Shown here piece by piece: positions 11,868 to 23,081 of a stretch of DNA of 64,000 nucleotides. Every line of letters begins with the position of its first letter. Positions within the stretch are counted from its first letter, which is position 1. The stretch covers positions 553,437,136 through 553,501,135 of the forward strand of contig NC_081413.1 of the NCBI RefSeq assembly GCF_030272615.1. Direction: 5' to 3'. The position numbers were made by a program, and so were the translations under genes. Below the pieces are notes generated by a model. The model did not search any database. It was not told the DNA's origin and worked only from the letters and a program-made list of their open reading frames with translations. The stretch is from Cryptomeria japonica (lineage: Eukaryota > Streptophyta > Pinopsida > Cupressales > Cupressaceae).

Positions 11868-13112
11868 CTTCTCCCATACAATATTGGGATGTAAGTGAGC
11901 TTAACTTGTTGTCCATAAGGAAGAGCTAATCTATCTTGGACTCATACTTTTGTTGATTATAAGTGATAAGTATTTGAGTTGAGTGTGTGCAATAAACTAG
12001 GTAAAAGAAGGCCAAATTGAACAAAATTAATAGAATATGGAAAATACAAAATAAAAATATAGAAGAGACTTACAGATTTGGAAATGAGATATAGAGAATA
12101 ACCTACTGATGAAATCTAGTGTTGATTATTCTAGAAATATGTCTTGAAGGTTGTTTTGTCACAAGCTAGTGTCATAAATGGGGTTAGGAGGCTATTGGGT
12201 TGTTGTCCTCAAAATTTTCAATAAAAAGTGTTTAGACACTAGCATCTAGCTCTATTGTATGATGGATTTTTATTGTTTGAAGTACCACCTAGACTCTATC
12301 TATCTATACCATTATCTCGATCAAAATCCTTTAGATCTACACCTACATGCAAGAAAGAGAGAAAAATGGTGTGTTGTGTCTAGGGGCTTGCCTAAGTCAA
12401 AACTTGTGATTGTGTTTTCACATTCACAAAAAAATGATGAATGATAACTAGTGAGTGCTCCCTTAGGTGTAGAAGAAAAATAAATTAAAATGATTACCTT
12501 AGGCATGAAACCCTTTCTTGAATATGATGTAAGTTGATGTTGAATTTCTCTCATGATGTCTTGCAAAATGATTAGTACAAGTTGATAATAATGATGAATA
12601 ATAAATGATGCTTGATAGAAAATTATTGTATACTTGGTAATGCCTTCAAACTTGTTCACTCAATTTCTCTTGGATTCTTAGGATTAAAGAGAGATATTCT
12701 TAGAATCCCATAAATATGAGAGAGGGAGTCACCTTTATATGCGACTTACACCTTTTTGTTAGTAATTATCTAGGAGAGGTAGACAATAGGAGCACAACAA
12801 TTATGGTCTTGACATCAACATTCAAATATTTAAATTTAGAGCCAAAATGGGAGGATACTGGCATTGGGTGCTGGTGTCTAGCCCAATTAGGCTGCACAAA
12901 GGTCTAGGCACAAGGGGGTGAGACCAATATTGTAGATTTGGACCTGAGATAAGAATGTTTACACTAGATCAAGAATTATCTCTAAAACAAGTGCTAAACA
13001 TAGTGTGAAATTATAAAGGATATACAATTTACAATGATACAATTATTATATTCATTTTCTATTTTCTACTGATTATAGATTTTCACTAAATATCAAGGTC
13101 TTTATTTCACAC
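11868..13112. other. No gene seen; possibly diverged LTR DNA
   Basis: About 1.2 kb between the E1 3' LTR and the Copia B LTR. No coding region is supported. On the minus strand around 12720-12760 there is a TATA-like CATATAAAGG, and the order of weak motifs faintly recalls the gypsy LTRs at 34.6 and 56.9 kb. This is not enough to name a family. Confidence 0.3.
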
Positions 13113-15695
13113 TGAAGGCCACAAAATATATTAAGTGGAGGGGTGAATCAATATATACCAATTTAAAATTAATTTTAAATATTAATTATCATTAATAATT
13201 TCTTCAAATAGTAAACCCAAATCATCAAAGTAGCATTTACTAATTTTTCCTTAATGATAAAGCATTTAATCAACATGCGAGTGCACATCCACACAAATAA
13301 AGCTAGATTTACATGGAAACTAGAGTAGGAAAAACCATGGTGAGAATAGTTTCTTGGATCTACTTCCTAAATCTATCCTCAAAAAATAATAAATCACTTA
13401 AAATATGAAGTAGACACCAACCTACCAGAGACACTAATCCCCAACTAAATTTGCTAGCACCAACTTATAGTAGACACTGATCCCTACTCCAAGATGTGAG
13501 CACCAACTCAACAAGTGAGATGCCAATCCCACAAAAATATTAAAGTTTGATTTTTTATCTGATAAACCTTTAGAACACTCTTCCACAATACATATTATCT
13601 TCTAATGAAACCAGACAATGATTGGGATGCCACTCACATAGCATTATCCTCATGCTACACATTATTAATTTTATCAAATATTGCAATTACAGATACACTA
13701 GGAATAAACCTAGATAAACTATATATATGTTACAATGATTATTACAATCACATGTTGGCCTAAGAAAAGATTAATGCATTTGCAAGTCAGCCACAAGAAT
13801 AAACCATCACCAAACATGTAATAGGCCAAGTCCAAAAGTGTATACATTACAATATAAGAAAGTGTTATGTGTTATCCAATCTTGCCTTATCTTTTCCCAA
13901 TGGTCATCCACATGCTATCTGTGATAAGAACATGTTACAAGACTTTTGTGCATCAAAACAAAATATCAACTAGTTGATCAACTAGCATAGTGACCACTCT
14001 GTCATTTCTAACTTTTTTTTACAAATTCTCAACTCTGAAAAACTATTAAATTTGATAGAACATGTCTAGACATAATCTCCTTCCAAATTGTAAGTCATAA
14101 CTCTCAAGTGTGGTGAAATGCGGAAAATAACAAGTTGCTAGTGTAAACACTGTGTGTTGTTTGAGAAGAAAACCTTGATAACATACCATAGATATTTTCA
14201 AATCACCTTGAATTTGAGGAATGGATGCAAGATGATATTACAATCATACTACAACTAATCTCACAACTTGTGACTATACTTTTGGAACCCAAATGCTTAG
14301 ACATAGACATTACGATAGTTGTGACTTTTTGATTACACATTGATTTAACCTCACAATGAACTTGTTTGAAATCATGTACAATTACTGGTGCAGGAGCACC
14401 TAGTTTCAAGAGGTTCCATGAGGTCAAGAGTGATGTCATGAGTAATTTCAATAATTTTTGAGTTTATAAGGTCTATTTGAGTCGTTGTAAATCATAATGT
14501 AAGGCTATGTAAGCCATTTTTCATTAACTGTCCAAAAGGTCCTCATGAGGTTGAAATGTTCCAAAATGTGTTAAAAGACCCAAATAAGGGTAATAAGGAT
14601 GTAAAATGCATAAATGAGGAGTTCCAAATTGGTAAAAGGGTAGTTATGAGAGTTACCAAGGATGGGAATCACTATTTAAATGATGTAATGTTGATCCAAA
14701 CCGAAGAGAAAGAAGGAGTACATTTTGATTGAAATTGGGAATTCAAAAACCTTTGTTTTGCAGTCCTAAAAGAATTATCTTCTCTATTTCCAGGCCTTGT
14801 ACAACCATGTAAGACCTGGAAATGGTGTATAATTATTATGAAAAGTTAGGGAAATGGGTTAACTTTCTTTTGGCTTTGGTTTGGTGTTTTTTTATGAAGG
14901 AATGAATGAGTTATGTTAGTTTTTGTAAAAACAGTTTGTAAACCCTCATTTACAAAGGTGTGTGCAAGGGTTTGATCATATTCCAGATTTTAACCACGAA
15001 AAAATTCTAAATATTAGTTATTATGAGAGTAGATTCAAGAGGCTTTCAGATGGATTTTATTTCATATCAAATGGGTTTTTATTTTGGGAGATATTTGATG
15101 CCCTAGGTGGATTGTACATGCACAATTCTTGTTTTTCTGTAATAGTCAAAATGGTCTCGGTGCATAGACCATAACTCTTAAATCAACTATTGGATTGTTC
15201 TAAATTTTGGATATGTTTTATTAATCCTATTTATCTACATCTCCACCAAAGAGATTTTGAAAATTTTTTCTGGTTGGATAAATGTTAATAACAGAATGCA
15301 GGGTATCAAAATTGTCACAACTGGGACAGATTTGGAAGGTGATTGGAAGCATGAAGTGGATGGACTCATGATTGATTGGTATGAGTTTGTAAGGATATGA
15401 TGAAAGTTTTTTGATTATTGAAGGTTATTTATTGAATTTTTAAGTTTATGGAATGCAAAGGTTGTAAGTATCTTTGATAAGATTGAGGAACCTATCATAT
15501 TTGTTATTGATTTAATGATAAGGTGTATTGTTACATGAGAAATGCCTCTAAAAATGTTGTTTAGATGATTCGATCAGCATGATCCTTGATGGTTGGTTGG
15601 TTTTCCATGATGCTCTGCATCAATTACAATTAATTATCACAATCTATTGATTCCTCTACCACACCTTTGACATCAATGACATCATATGTTCAACA
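13113..15695 (-). repeat. Putative Copia B 3' LTR (possibly with other DNA inside)
   Basis: On the minus strand it begins TGTTGAACATATGATGTCATTG after a purine-rich ACAAGGGGATAT, and ends near GATTCACCCCTCCACTT..GGCCTTCA. This is the same end style as the other Sirevirus-like LTRs here. The length of about 2.6 kb is long, so an insertion or a misplaced end is possible. No second copy is available to test the limits. Confidence 0.4.
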
Positions 15696-15892
15696 ATATC
15701 CCCTTGTATGATTGATGACAAACAACAAAGTTTTGTTAGCACATCAACACAAGACAAACCAATTCAGAACTCCCCTATGTGATATAAGTGAATTTAATGA
15801 GAATTTGAAGCATTTTGAGTTCCTCTCTCCCCCTTTGGCATCAACGAAAAAGTATAAAATTTTGGATTCCATTATCCCTTTCTGGATTCTAA
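15696..15892 (-). other. Copia B 3' non-coding region with reversed polypurine tract
   Basis: CTCTCCCCCTTTGGCATCAACG (about 15823-15844), read on the minus strand, is a GCCAAAGGGGGAG tract. The stretch continues across the E2 insertion at 22544, where further CTCCCCCTTT and CTCCCCCTC tracts occur. No coding is seen. Confidence 0.5.
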
Positions 15893-16712
15893 TGTTGGCA
15901 TATGCACACTCCAATGAGACATTGTAAGTGATTGAAGGTTTTGTAATTGATGGCAACCTTGCAATCCTATAGTGTGGGCAAGGCATTATACCGACAAGGC
16001 ATTTATACCAAAGTTAGTATACCGGCATCAGCAGATCGCACTCTACACCGGCACTCAGGACACCAACACCGGCACAAAGAAAGGAAGTATACTGGCACAA
16101 AGGCCGACATGATTTTTGTTTTATTTATTATTGTAAAAACCTTGTAAGCCGACTTGGAAAATTGTAAAATGACTCTTATATATAAAAGAGATCATTGTAG
16201 ACATTTTAAAAAGGAGTAGGTAGCGAAAAAGAAAGTAATAAGGTAGACCTATTATGCGAAATATAGGTTAAGGTTATATGTAAAGAATAGAGTAGAAACT
16301 GGTATTGGATCAGGCATTATAGATGCTATTGTAAAGAAGTACATGATATTGGATTTGTATAATCCACATTGTAAGTCAGTGAGACTTCCCATTGAGCAGT
16401 GAGCTCTAGGCAAGTTGCCTTCCTGCATGTGCAGGCCCCTATTATAAGTACTAATCTCTTATTGGCCAGTGAGTGAATATTGTGGGCCACAAATCCCACC
16501 GAGGTTTTTCCCACACCGGGTTTCCTCGTTGAAATTCTTGTGTTAAGGTGTGCTTTTCATGTGGATGTTCTTGATTCTGTTTATTGTATTATTTCTTGCA
16601 TACCGGTACACTGTTATAATATGTTCTGCATGTTCTAAGTTAAGAAAATCTATTTACCTGTTAGATACTGATTCACCCCCCCCCCCCCTCAGTATCTGTG
16701 GGATTCCTAACA
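15893..16712 (+). repeat. E2 5' LTR
   Basis: It runs from TGTTGGCATATGCACACTCC to GGGATTCCTAACA. The first third carries a run of CCGGCA/CCGACA units spaced by tens of bases. The 3' end has a C-rich stretch followed by TCAGTATCTG. Confidence 0.92.
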
Positions 16713-16714
16713 AT

Positions 16715-16726
16715 TGGTATCAGAGC
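16715..16726 (+). promoter_or_regulatory. E2 primer binding site
   Basis: TGGTATCAGAGC lies two bases after the 5' LTR, identical in sequence and spacing to Copia A. It matches initiator-Met tRNA. Confidence 0.9.
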
Positions 16727-16783
16727 TTGGTCCTCTATTTTCAGAAGTTTAACAACTTGAGGAAAATCTTGACACTGGTAAAG

Positions 16784-17941
16784 ATGGAAAATTTGATGAA
16801 GCAACTTGATGGAGCTCTTTCAGACTATGATGCAGAGAAATTGAAAAATATCAAACTAGAAGATGATTTAAGGGTAGCTCAGGATATCATTCAGGCACTT
16901 CAAGAGAATCTTACTATTGCAAGAAATAAGAGAAGAGAACTCTATGAAAAGATGTAGAATGAGGATGATGAAAAAGAATTACTAAATGATCAGACTAGCA
17001 AACTAAAACTGGAGAACATAACACAGAAGAATGAGATGCAAGATATGACCATGAGATTTTGTAAAGAAATTGAAGATAGGAAGAATAATGAAGAAGAATT
17101 GACCAGAAGACTAAGTGATGTAGAAAATGAGAACACAAGACTTAGCTATGAAAATGACCTATTGAAGACAGATCTGATGCACACTCAGAATAACTCAAAT
17201 GAACTAATGAGATAGAAAGAGATCTTACAAAGAGAACTAGATATTGCAAATCAACACAAAGATAAATTCAAGAAAAGCTCAGAGAAACTTGGTGACTTGT
17301 TAAAAATTCAAAAAGCTAATGGTGACACCTGTGGAATTGGATTTGAAGCAGGAGAAAGCTCCGGTACTGCAAATACTCAAGATCACAGAAAACCGGTAAG
17401 ACAACCTAATGCTTATAAATTCAATGGAAAATGCTTTAACTATAATAAGTATGGGCATAGAGAAAATCAATGCAGATCTAGAAGTTATCAGAACATCAAC
17501 ACACCCACCGATCAATGTTCAAAATGCAACAAGGTTGGTCACAACTTTGAAAATTGTAGAATGAATGTAAGATGTTATGTTTGTGGAAGATTTGGACACT
17601 TATCTAATCAATGTAGAACACAAACTGGCATAGGTTATAGTAAAGCTATTCAAAAAAACAATGTAACTTGTTATGCATGTAACAAAATTGGGCATATTGC
17701 AAAATTCTGTAGAAGCAAAGGATCACCAGTAGACAACAAAAGTGCTAGCTTGAAAGGGAAAGAAAAATTTGAAGAGGTTAAGCATGAATTCTCAAAACAA
17801 TGGATTAGAAAAGCAGATCTAAATGTTGAGAATACTCCTCCACCGGTAGAATCAATTAACACCCCACCGGTAGAACAGAGTATCACTGCACTGACAGGAC
17901 AGAATAGTACTCCACTAGTAGGAAGTTCTTCATCGAATTGA
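16784..17941 (+). pseudogene. E2 gag: coiled coil plus four zinc knuckles (relic)
   Basis: The start ATG at 16784 follows the primer site. The N-terminal half is a charged coiled coil (MENLMKQLDGALSDYD...). Four CCHC-type units lie at about 17432-17710: CFNYNKYGHRENQC, CSKCNKVGHNFENC, CYVCGRFGHLSNQC and CYACNKIGHIAKFC. A tail rich in P, V and E with repeated TPPV segments follows. Four knuckles are more than the one or two usual in copia Gag. No capsid-like DUF4219/UBN2 block as in Copia A was recognised. It is a broken fossil. Confidence 0.75.
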
Positions 17942-18244
17942 AGAAAGCTTCTTTGAGGGTTTGGCAAATCAAATGACTTGTGCTATTATTCCCTCGGTTA
18001 AAGATGAAAAGTTGAAAATTACTCATACACCGGAAGACATGTTAAGTTATTACTTAACCGACATACATTCAATGTGGTAGATGGCAAAAAAAGTTTATAA
18101 ATTTGAAGTTTTGGCTCTATTTTCACTTCACCAAGATTTCAAACCTATGAAGAGCGCAAAGATTCAGAGCTGAAGCATTTCGAGCAAGAAGCAAGAACAT
18201 TTCAAGCAATCATCCATCCTAGAGGCAGCAAAAGGTATTTTATC

Positions 18245-21200
18245 ATGGCATCCACCTCTGCACTTGAATATGTAGCAAACCCTACTGTTGTAGAAATTAT
18301 AAAAAGACCTAGGCCTGTATTTCAAATAATTCCCGAAGTAGCAAAGAAAGATGATGCTATAGGTGCTTTTTCTCAAATACCCAAGGGAGTTATTTATGCT
18401 GAAGACCCAAGAATTTACATTCACTGCAACATTGAGGAACTAGGAGATGAAGAGATTAAGCAAATGTTTAAAACCATGATATGTGATGAAACCAACAATG
18501 TAAAGGATGAACATAAGATCATCTAAACCCTAGGATTTACAAAGATCCTTAGCATTCCTGAATTTCCCAAGGATGTTATTAGGACAGTCTTAAGCAGGGT
18601 GCATGGAGAATTTTTCTGGTTAGATGCAATCCACAAAATCACTAAGGAAGTTGTGAAAGTTGTCATAGGGTTACCGACCACCGGTAAAAGACCAGATAAA
18701 ACTAAGAAGGTATCCAATGACCTAGTTACAAACCTAACTAGTGCCACATTCGACAAGAGGTCCTTAAGAGTAAATGATGTAACAGACATTAATGTGAGAT
18801 TCATCAGCATGATATTAGGTTATAAAGCTACTCATGCAAATAGGCTTAATTCAGTTTCAAGTTTATGCATTAAGAGTGCTTATGATATGGTGACAGAAAA
18901 TGCAAAAATTGATATATGTGAGTGGTTGAAGGATGAATTAATTGATAACATTGGAAAGATCAAGAAGGACAAGAAAGGAACTTTCAGATTTGGAAACCTA
19001 TTAGTATGTCTAATGTTTTACATAACCAAGCAGGTTCCCAGTATAGGCTACAAAGAACTTGGATATGACATACCAGTAGGAAAATAGTTAACAGAACTAT
19101 TCAACAACATGGGAGAAGACAAGGAAAACAATATCCATGATTTCTTTCAAGCATTAAAGGCTAATATGAAGAAAATAATCCGGCTATCACAAAATATTGT
19201 AGACAAATATAAAGATGAAATATGCTTTGTAATCAAGAAGGATGAGATCTGGATGGAAGCAGTCATCCCCAGGACAGTTTGGGTAACCGAGATGGGCTAT
19301 GAGACAAATGATCATATAGTTGAAACATATGCTAAAGCACTACTAGAAGCCCCCAAAGAACCTAAGGAAGAAGTATTTGGTAGTGCAAAAACTATTGAGA
19401 GCCAAATACAATCTAAGAAAAGAGTGAAAAAGGTTGAGGCAGTAGTGAGAAGAGGTTCCAGACAAGCAAAGGCCATCAAAGAAGATGTGTTAAAATAAAC
19501 TGGCATAACAGAGGATGAGTTAGCAGCTCTACAACCTGAAACTCACCTATCACCGGTAGGTACTTCTTCGGAGACCGACATGCCTGCAACTTTCAAGAGA
19601 GTTGTAAGGAAAAGAGATCCCTCACCGACAACCACACCCTCACGTAGGAGGACAAGATAAAAACAACAATTTGTGAGATCTCCGGTAAGAAAGGCTACAC
19701 CAAAGAAGAAACTGACACCCAAAAAGAAGAAGAAGACAAATAAGGACTTGGCCCCTCTGGACATACTGTTGAATGAGATTACAGAAGAAGGAAAATTGAA
19801 AAATATTGAGAAAATATATGACACTTTAACAGCTGATGAAAAAGAACAAGTTGAAAACAGTGTTATATTGCATATGGATATGTACAAGAAATTTTTGATG
19901 GAAGTAGCAAGTGAAATTCTAGATGAACTATTCAAAAGACTAGAAGCAAGAAGACAAGCAGTAGTAGAACTAGACAAGAAAATAAAAGTTGAAAAACTAC
20001 TTGCTGTATATCCGGTGAATTCACCCAAAGAAATTGATGACTTAATTGCTGAAGCCAACCGGTCAATGTTTTCTACTGCACACCGACACATTTCTCTAAT
20101 GGTAGGAAGAGTCAATGAGGTGATAGAAGAGACAGAAAATGGATGGGATATATTCCTAGTTGAGAAAGAAAAACAAGAAGAATATAGGAAACCCAAACCT
20201 ATAAAAGTTTATTAGAAAGAAAGAGACAAGGGTAAAGGCAAAGTTGGTGGACCACCAAGTATCAAGGTTAAAGATAGCTTACCCCCACCTCCTTTGATTA
20301 CTCCACTGGTAGTAGCAGCAACAACAACTATAGAGGATAAACCGGTAGCTGAGAGTATGGATATAGAGGATGATAATCCTAATCCTGAAGTCCTATACAT
20401 AGTAGATGTTGATACACAGAAGATCAACATTGTGGTAGATAAAGGTACAGTTGATAAGACTGAAATGGCTAGTGAACCTCCGGTAACAGAACCAATTGAC
20501 AACACACAGGAGAAACCGAATGAGGACAAAGAACATAAAGTTGAAACTCAGACTCCAACAGAGAAACAAATAGAGCAAAAGGCTCTGGGAGAACAAGAAC
20601 AGGAACAGAAGGAAACAGTGCCACCGACAACTGGAGAAGCAGGAAAACCATTGCTTAAGGAAATGCAAACTCAAACAGACCTACCGGAGGTCAATACAAG
20701 CAGGGTCACTTCCACTGGCAATATTGGTTCATCTTCAGGCTTCAAATCAACAAATGTGACTGAAGTACTATTGGATTCAATCAAAAGGATAACAGATTGC
20801 AGCTCACAAGCTTATAAGGCAATAGATGATACCATACCAATTTTGAAGGTAATTGCACCTAACTGTAATATAGACAACAAAGATTCTTTAGGACAAATTG
20901 ATACCTTGTGTAAATATATAACAAAAAACATGGAGAAAATAAAGGAAGAGACACTGAAGGATAAGGTAGAAATTGAAAAACAGAAATTCTTTGATGAACA
21001 AATAAAGAAGTGTAAAAGAGATTTTGACACACTTCTATCAGAACTATGTAATCTATTGAAAGAATACAAAACTTTGTACAAGGACACCTGTAAGACAAAC
21101 ATTTTGACTGTAGATATAGATAAAAAGATGAGCAAGGTACAAGAGGAAATCAATAAACTTGCAGATAATTTTGTCAATTCACCTGATGCACTATCAGTTT

Positions 21201-21511
21201 TCGAACAGAAAATAACAAGTTTTGAGGAAGATTTACTTAGATTGGAAAGAGAGAAAGAAAGAATAGTGAACAAGGCTAAGAATCTAAGATTAAAACTAAG
21301 TCCAAGATTGGACTATCTAGCATCACTGCGGAAGGAAGTATCAGAGGCACTAATACAAGGACAGAAAACACCGACAGAGCATCTGCAACATCTCACCGGT
21401 ACAGTTAAGAGAACAGAGACAACAATGAAAGAAAGTAAAAAGTTCATGGAAAGTATAAACCTGATTTTGGCAGATATATTTCAATTGGTAACTACACAGG
21501 TACAAGGGTGA
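18245..21511 (+). pseudogene. E2 second gene: long protein of unknown function (relic)
   Basis: The start is the ATG at 18245, after a spacer of about 300 bp that follows gag. In order: an N-terminal block (NPTVVEIIKRPRPVF, GAFSQIPKGVIY), an HGEFFWLD..ITKEVV..IGLPTTGKRPDK block (about 18600-18700), a hydrophobic FRFGNLLVCLMFYI segment (about 18985-19026), a lysine-rich nuclear-signal-like segment (about 19673-19745) and a long C-terminal coiled coil ending at 21511. E1 has the same order. It might be a divergent Sirevirus env-like gene, or it might belong with the plant-transposon-protein (Transposase_32-like) domain. Neither is certain. It is a broken fossil. Confidence 0.65.
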
Positions 21512-21713
21512 AAACTACAAACTCTACTGACATCTTGACAACCTTTGTCATTGATGCCAAAGGGGGAGTAGTAGTATGAGCAAATTCAAAAATCACAGGG
21601 ATCATATGCTTAGGGGGAGCACACATTTTTGATAGCATTTTGACTTCACACTTTTTTGGATTACAAGTGTTTGGACACTTTTTGAATTTCTCATGAGTGT
21701 TGCCATCAATGCC

Positions 21714-21725
21714 AAAGGGGGAGAT
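21714..21725 (+). promoter_or_regulatory. E2 polypurine tract
   Basis: AAAGGGGGAGAT directly precedes the 3' LTR. Earlier copies lie near 21559-21568 and 21613-21619, in the same multiple-tract pattern as Copia A and E1. Confidence 0.85.
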
Positions 21726-22543
21726 TGTTGGCATATGCACACTCCAATGAGACATTGTAAGTGATTGAAGGTTTTGTCATTGATGGCAACCTTGTAATCC
21801 TATAGCACCGACAAGGCATTATACTGGCAAGGCATTTATACCAAAGTTAGTATACCGGCATCAGCAGATCACACTCTACACCGGCACTCAGGACACCAAC
21901 ACTAGCAAAATGAAAGGAAGTATACCGGCATAGAGGCCGACAATAATTTTTATTTTATTTATTATTGTAAACACCTTGTAAGACGACTTGGCAAATTGTA
22001 AAATGAATCTTATATATAAAAGAGATAATTGTAGACATTTTAAAAAGGAGTAGGTAGCTAAAAAGAAAGTAATAAGGCAGACCTATTATGTGAAATATAG
22101 GTTAAGGGTATATGTAAAGAACAGAGCAGAAACTGGTACTGGATCAGGAATTATAGATGCTATTGTAAAGAAGTACATGATATTGGATTTGTATAATCCA
22201 CATTGTAAGTCAGTGAGACTTCCCATTGAGTAGTGAGCTCTAGGCAAGTTGCCTTCTTGCATGTGCAGGCCCCTATTGTAAGTAATATTCTCTTATTGGC
22301 TAGTGAGTGAATATTGTGGGTCACAAATCCCACCGAGGTTTTTCCCACACCGGGTTTCCTTGTTAAAATTCTTGTGTTATGGTGTGCTTTTCATGTGGAT
22401 GTTCGTGATTCTGTTTATTATATTATTTCTTGCATACCGGTACACTGTTATAATATGTTCTGCATGTTCTAAGTTAAGAAATTCTATTTACCGGTTAGAT
22501 ACTGATTCACCCCCCCCTCTTAGTATTTGTGGGATTCCTAACA
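21726..22543 (+). repeat. E2 3' LTR
   Basis: About 818 bp, homologous along its length to 15893-16712. It starts TGTTGGCATATG and ends GGATTCCTAACA. Confidence 0.92.
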
Positions 22544-22754
22544 TATAACTCATCTGAAAGATAAAGCATTCCAAATATGCTCCCCCTTTCATCTTGACTT
22601 CCAAAGTTCATCAACTCATCTTCTCTCTCTATTTCTATCCAAACTATGCATTGAAACATTTTGCAAGACTAGTAAGTCTACTTGCAAAATGGAGTCAAAA
22701 CTCCCCCTCAACCTATACTTCTATTTGATTTAAGAGGAGGGAGAAAGCACTCCC

Positions 22755-22887
22755 AACTTCTACTAGAGATACTTAAAAGTCTCTCTTAGAAGAGGTTTGG
22801 TGAAAATATTTGGTATTTTCTCCTTAGTCTCAACATACTCCAACTTCACCTCTTTGTCTACAACCTTCTCTCCTTGAAAATGATACT
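22755..22887 (-). pseudogene. Copia B RNase H C-terminal fragment
   Basis: The minus-strand translation gives KYHFQGEKVVDKEVKLEYVE and IFTKPLLRETFKYL, the closing block of copia pol. The LINE cut this piece away from the rest of RNase H, which resumes at 30899. It is a fossil fragment. Confidence 0.8.
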
Positions 22888-22903
22888 TAATAGCAAAATG
22901 TTT
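22888..22903. repeat. LINE target-site duplication, 3' copy
   Basis: TAATAGCAAAATGTTT pairs with TAATAGCAATATGTTT at 30883-30898 with one mismatch in 16. Both copies encode the same copia residues (KHIAI-like on the minus strand), which confirms duplication of the target. Confidence 0.88.
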
Positions 22904-23081
22904 TTGATTAAGTAAAAATAGGTTTTAAGGGACCCGAAACTCGATTACATTTGAAAGATATTCAAGAAGGAAATAAAACAAAATAGCTGCAAAAGACCAG
23001 CAAAAAAAAAAACTAGCAGCAGAGAAAGGGACAGCAAGAGGCTAGCAAGAAATTGGCCCCAAGCCCAGCATTACAAGTTAA
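22904..23081 (-). other. LINE 3' untranslated region
   Basis: On the minus strand it follows the ORF3 stop and ends GTTTCGGGTCCCTTAAAACC, then a T-rich and A-rich tail. A GGGTCCC..T-rich ending recalls other plant L1 3' ends. It holds a T11 run (about 23006-23016) and no coding. Confidence 0.6.

Larger units (their letters stand above)
15893..22543 (+). mobile_element. E2: complete pol-less Sirevirus-like LTR element
   Basis: The element is 6.65 kb with LTRs of 820 and 818 bp, a Met-tRNA primer site, a gag gene with four zinc knuckles, a long second gene (18245-21511) and a polypurine tract. No pol domain is present, and there is little unassigned room for one. The flanks TCTAA (15888-15892) and TATAA (22544-22548) look like a target duplication with one difference. 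The LTRs differ by roughly 5-9% by eye, so the insertion is old, likely well over ten million years at conifer rates. The coding parts hold about six to eight breaks. It sits inside Copia B and is related to E1. Confidence 0.88.

Noticed and set aside
11868-13112. A diverged gypsy solo LTR on the minus strand
   Set aside because: There is only a faint motif order and a TATA-like site. Neither the ends nor a target duplication could be located.
14203-14451. Minus-strand frame within the putative Copia B LTR
   Set aside because: It has no similarity to known proteins and lies in LTR-like non-coding DNA.
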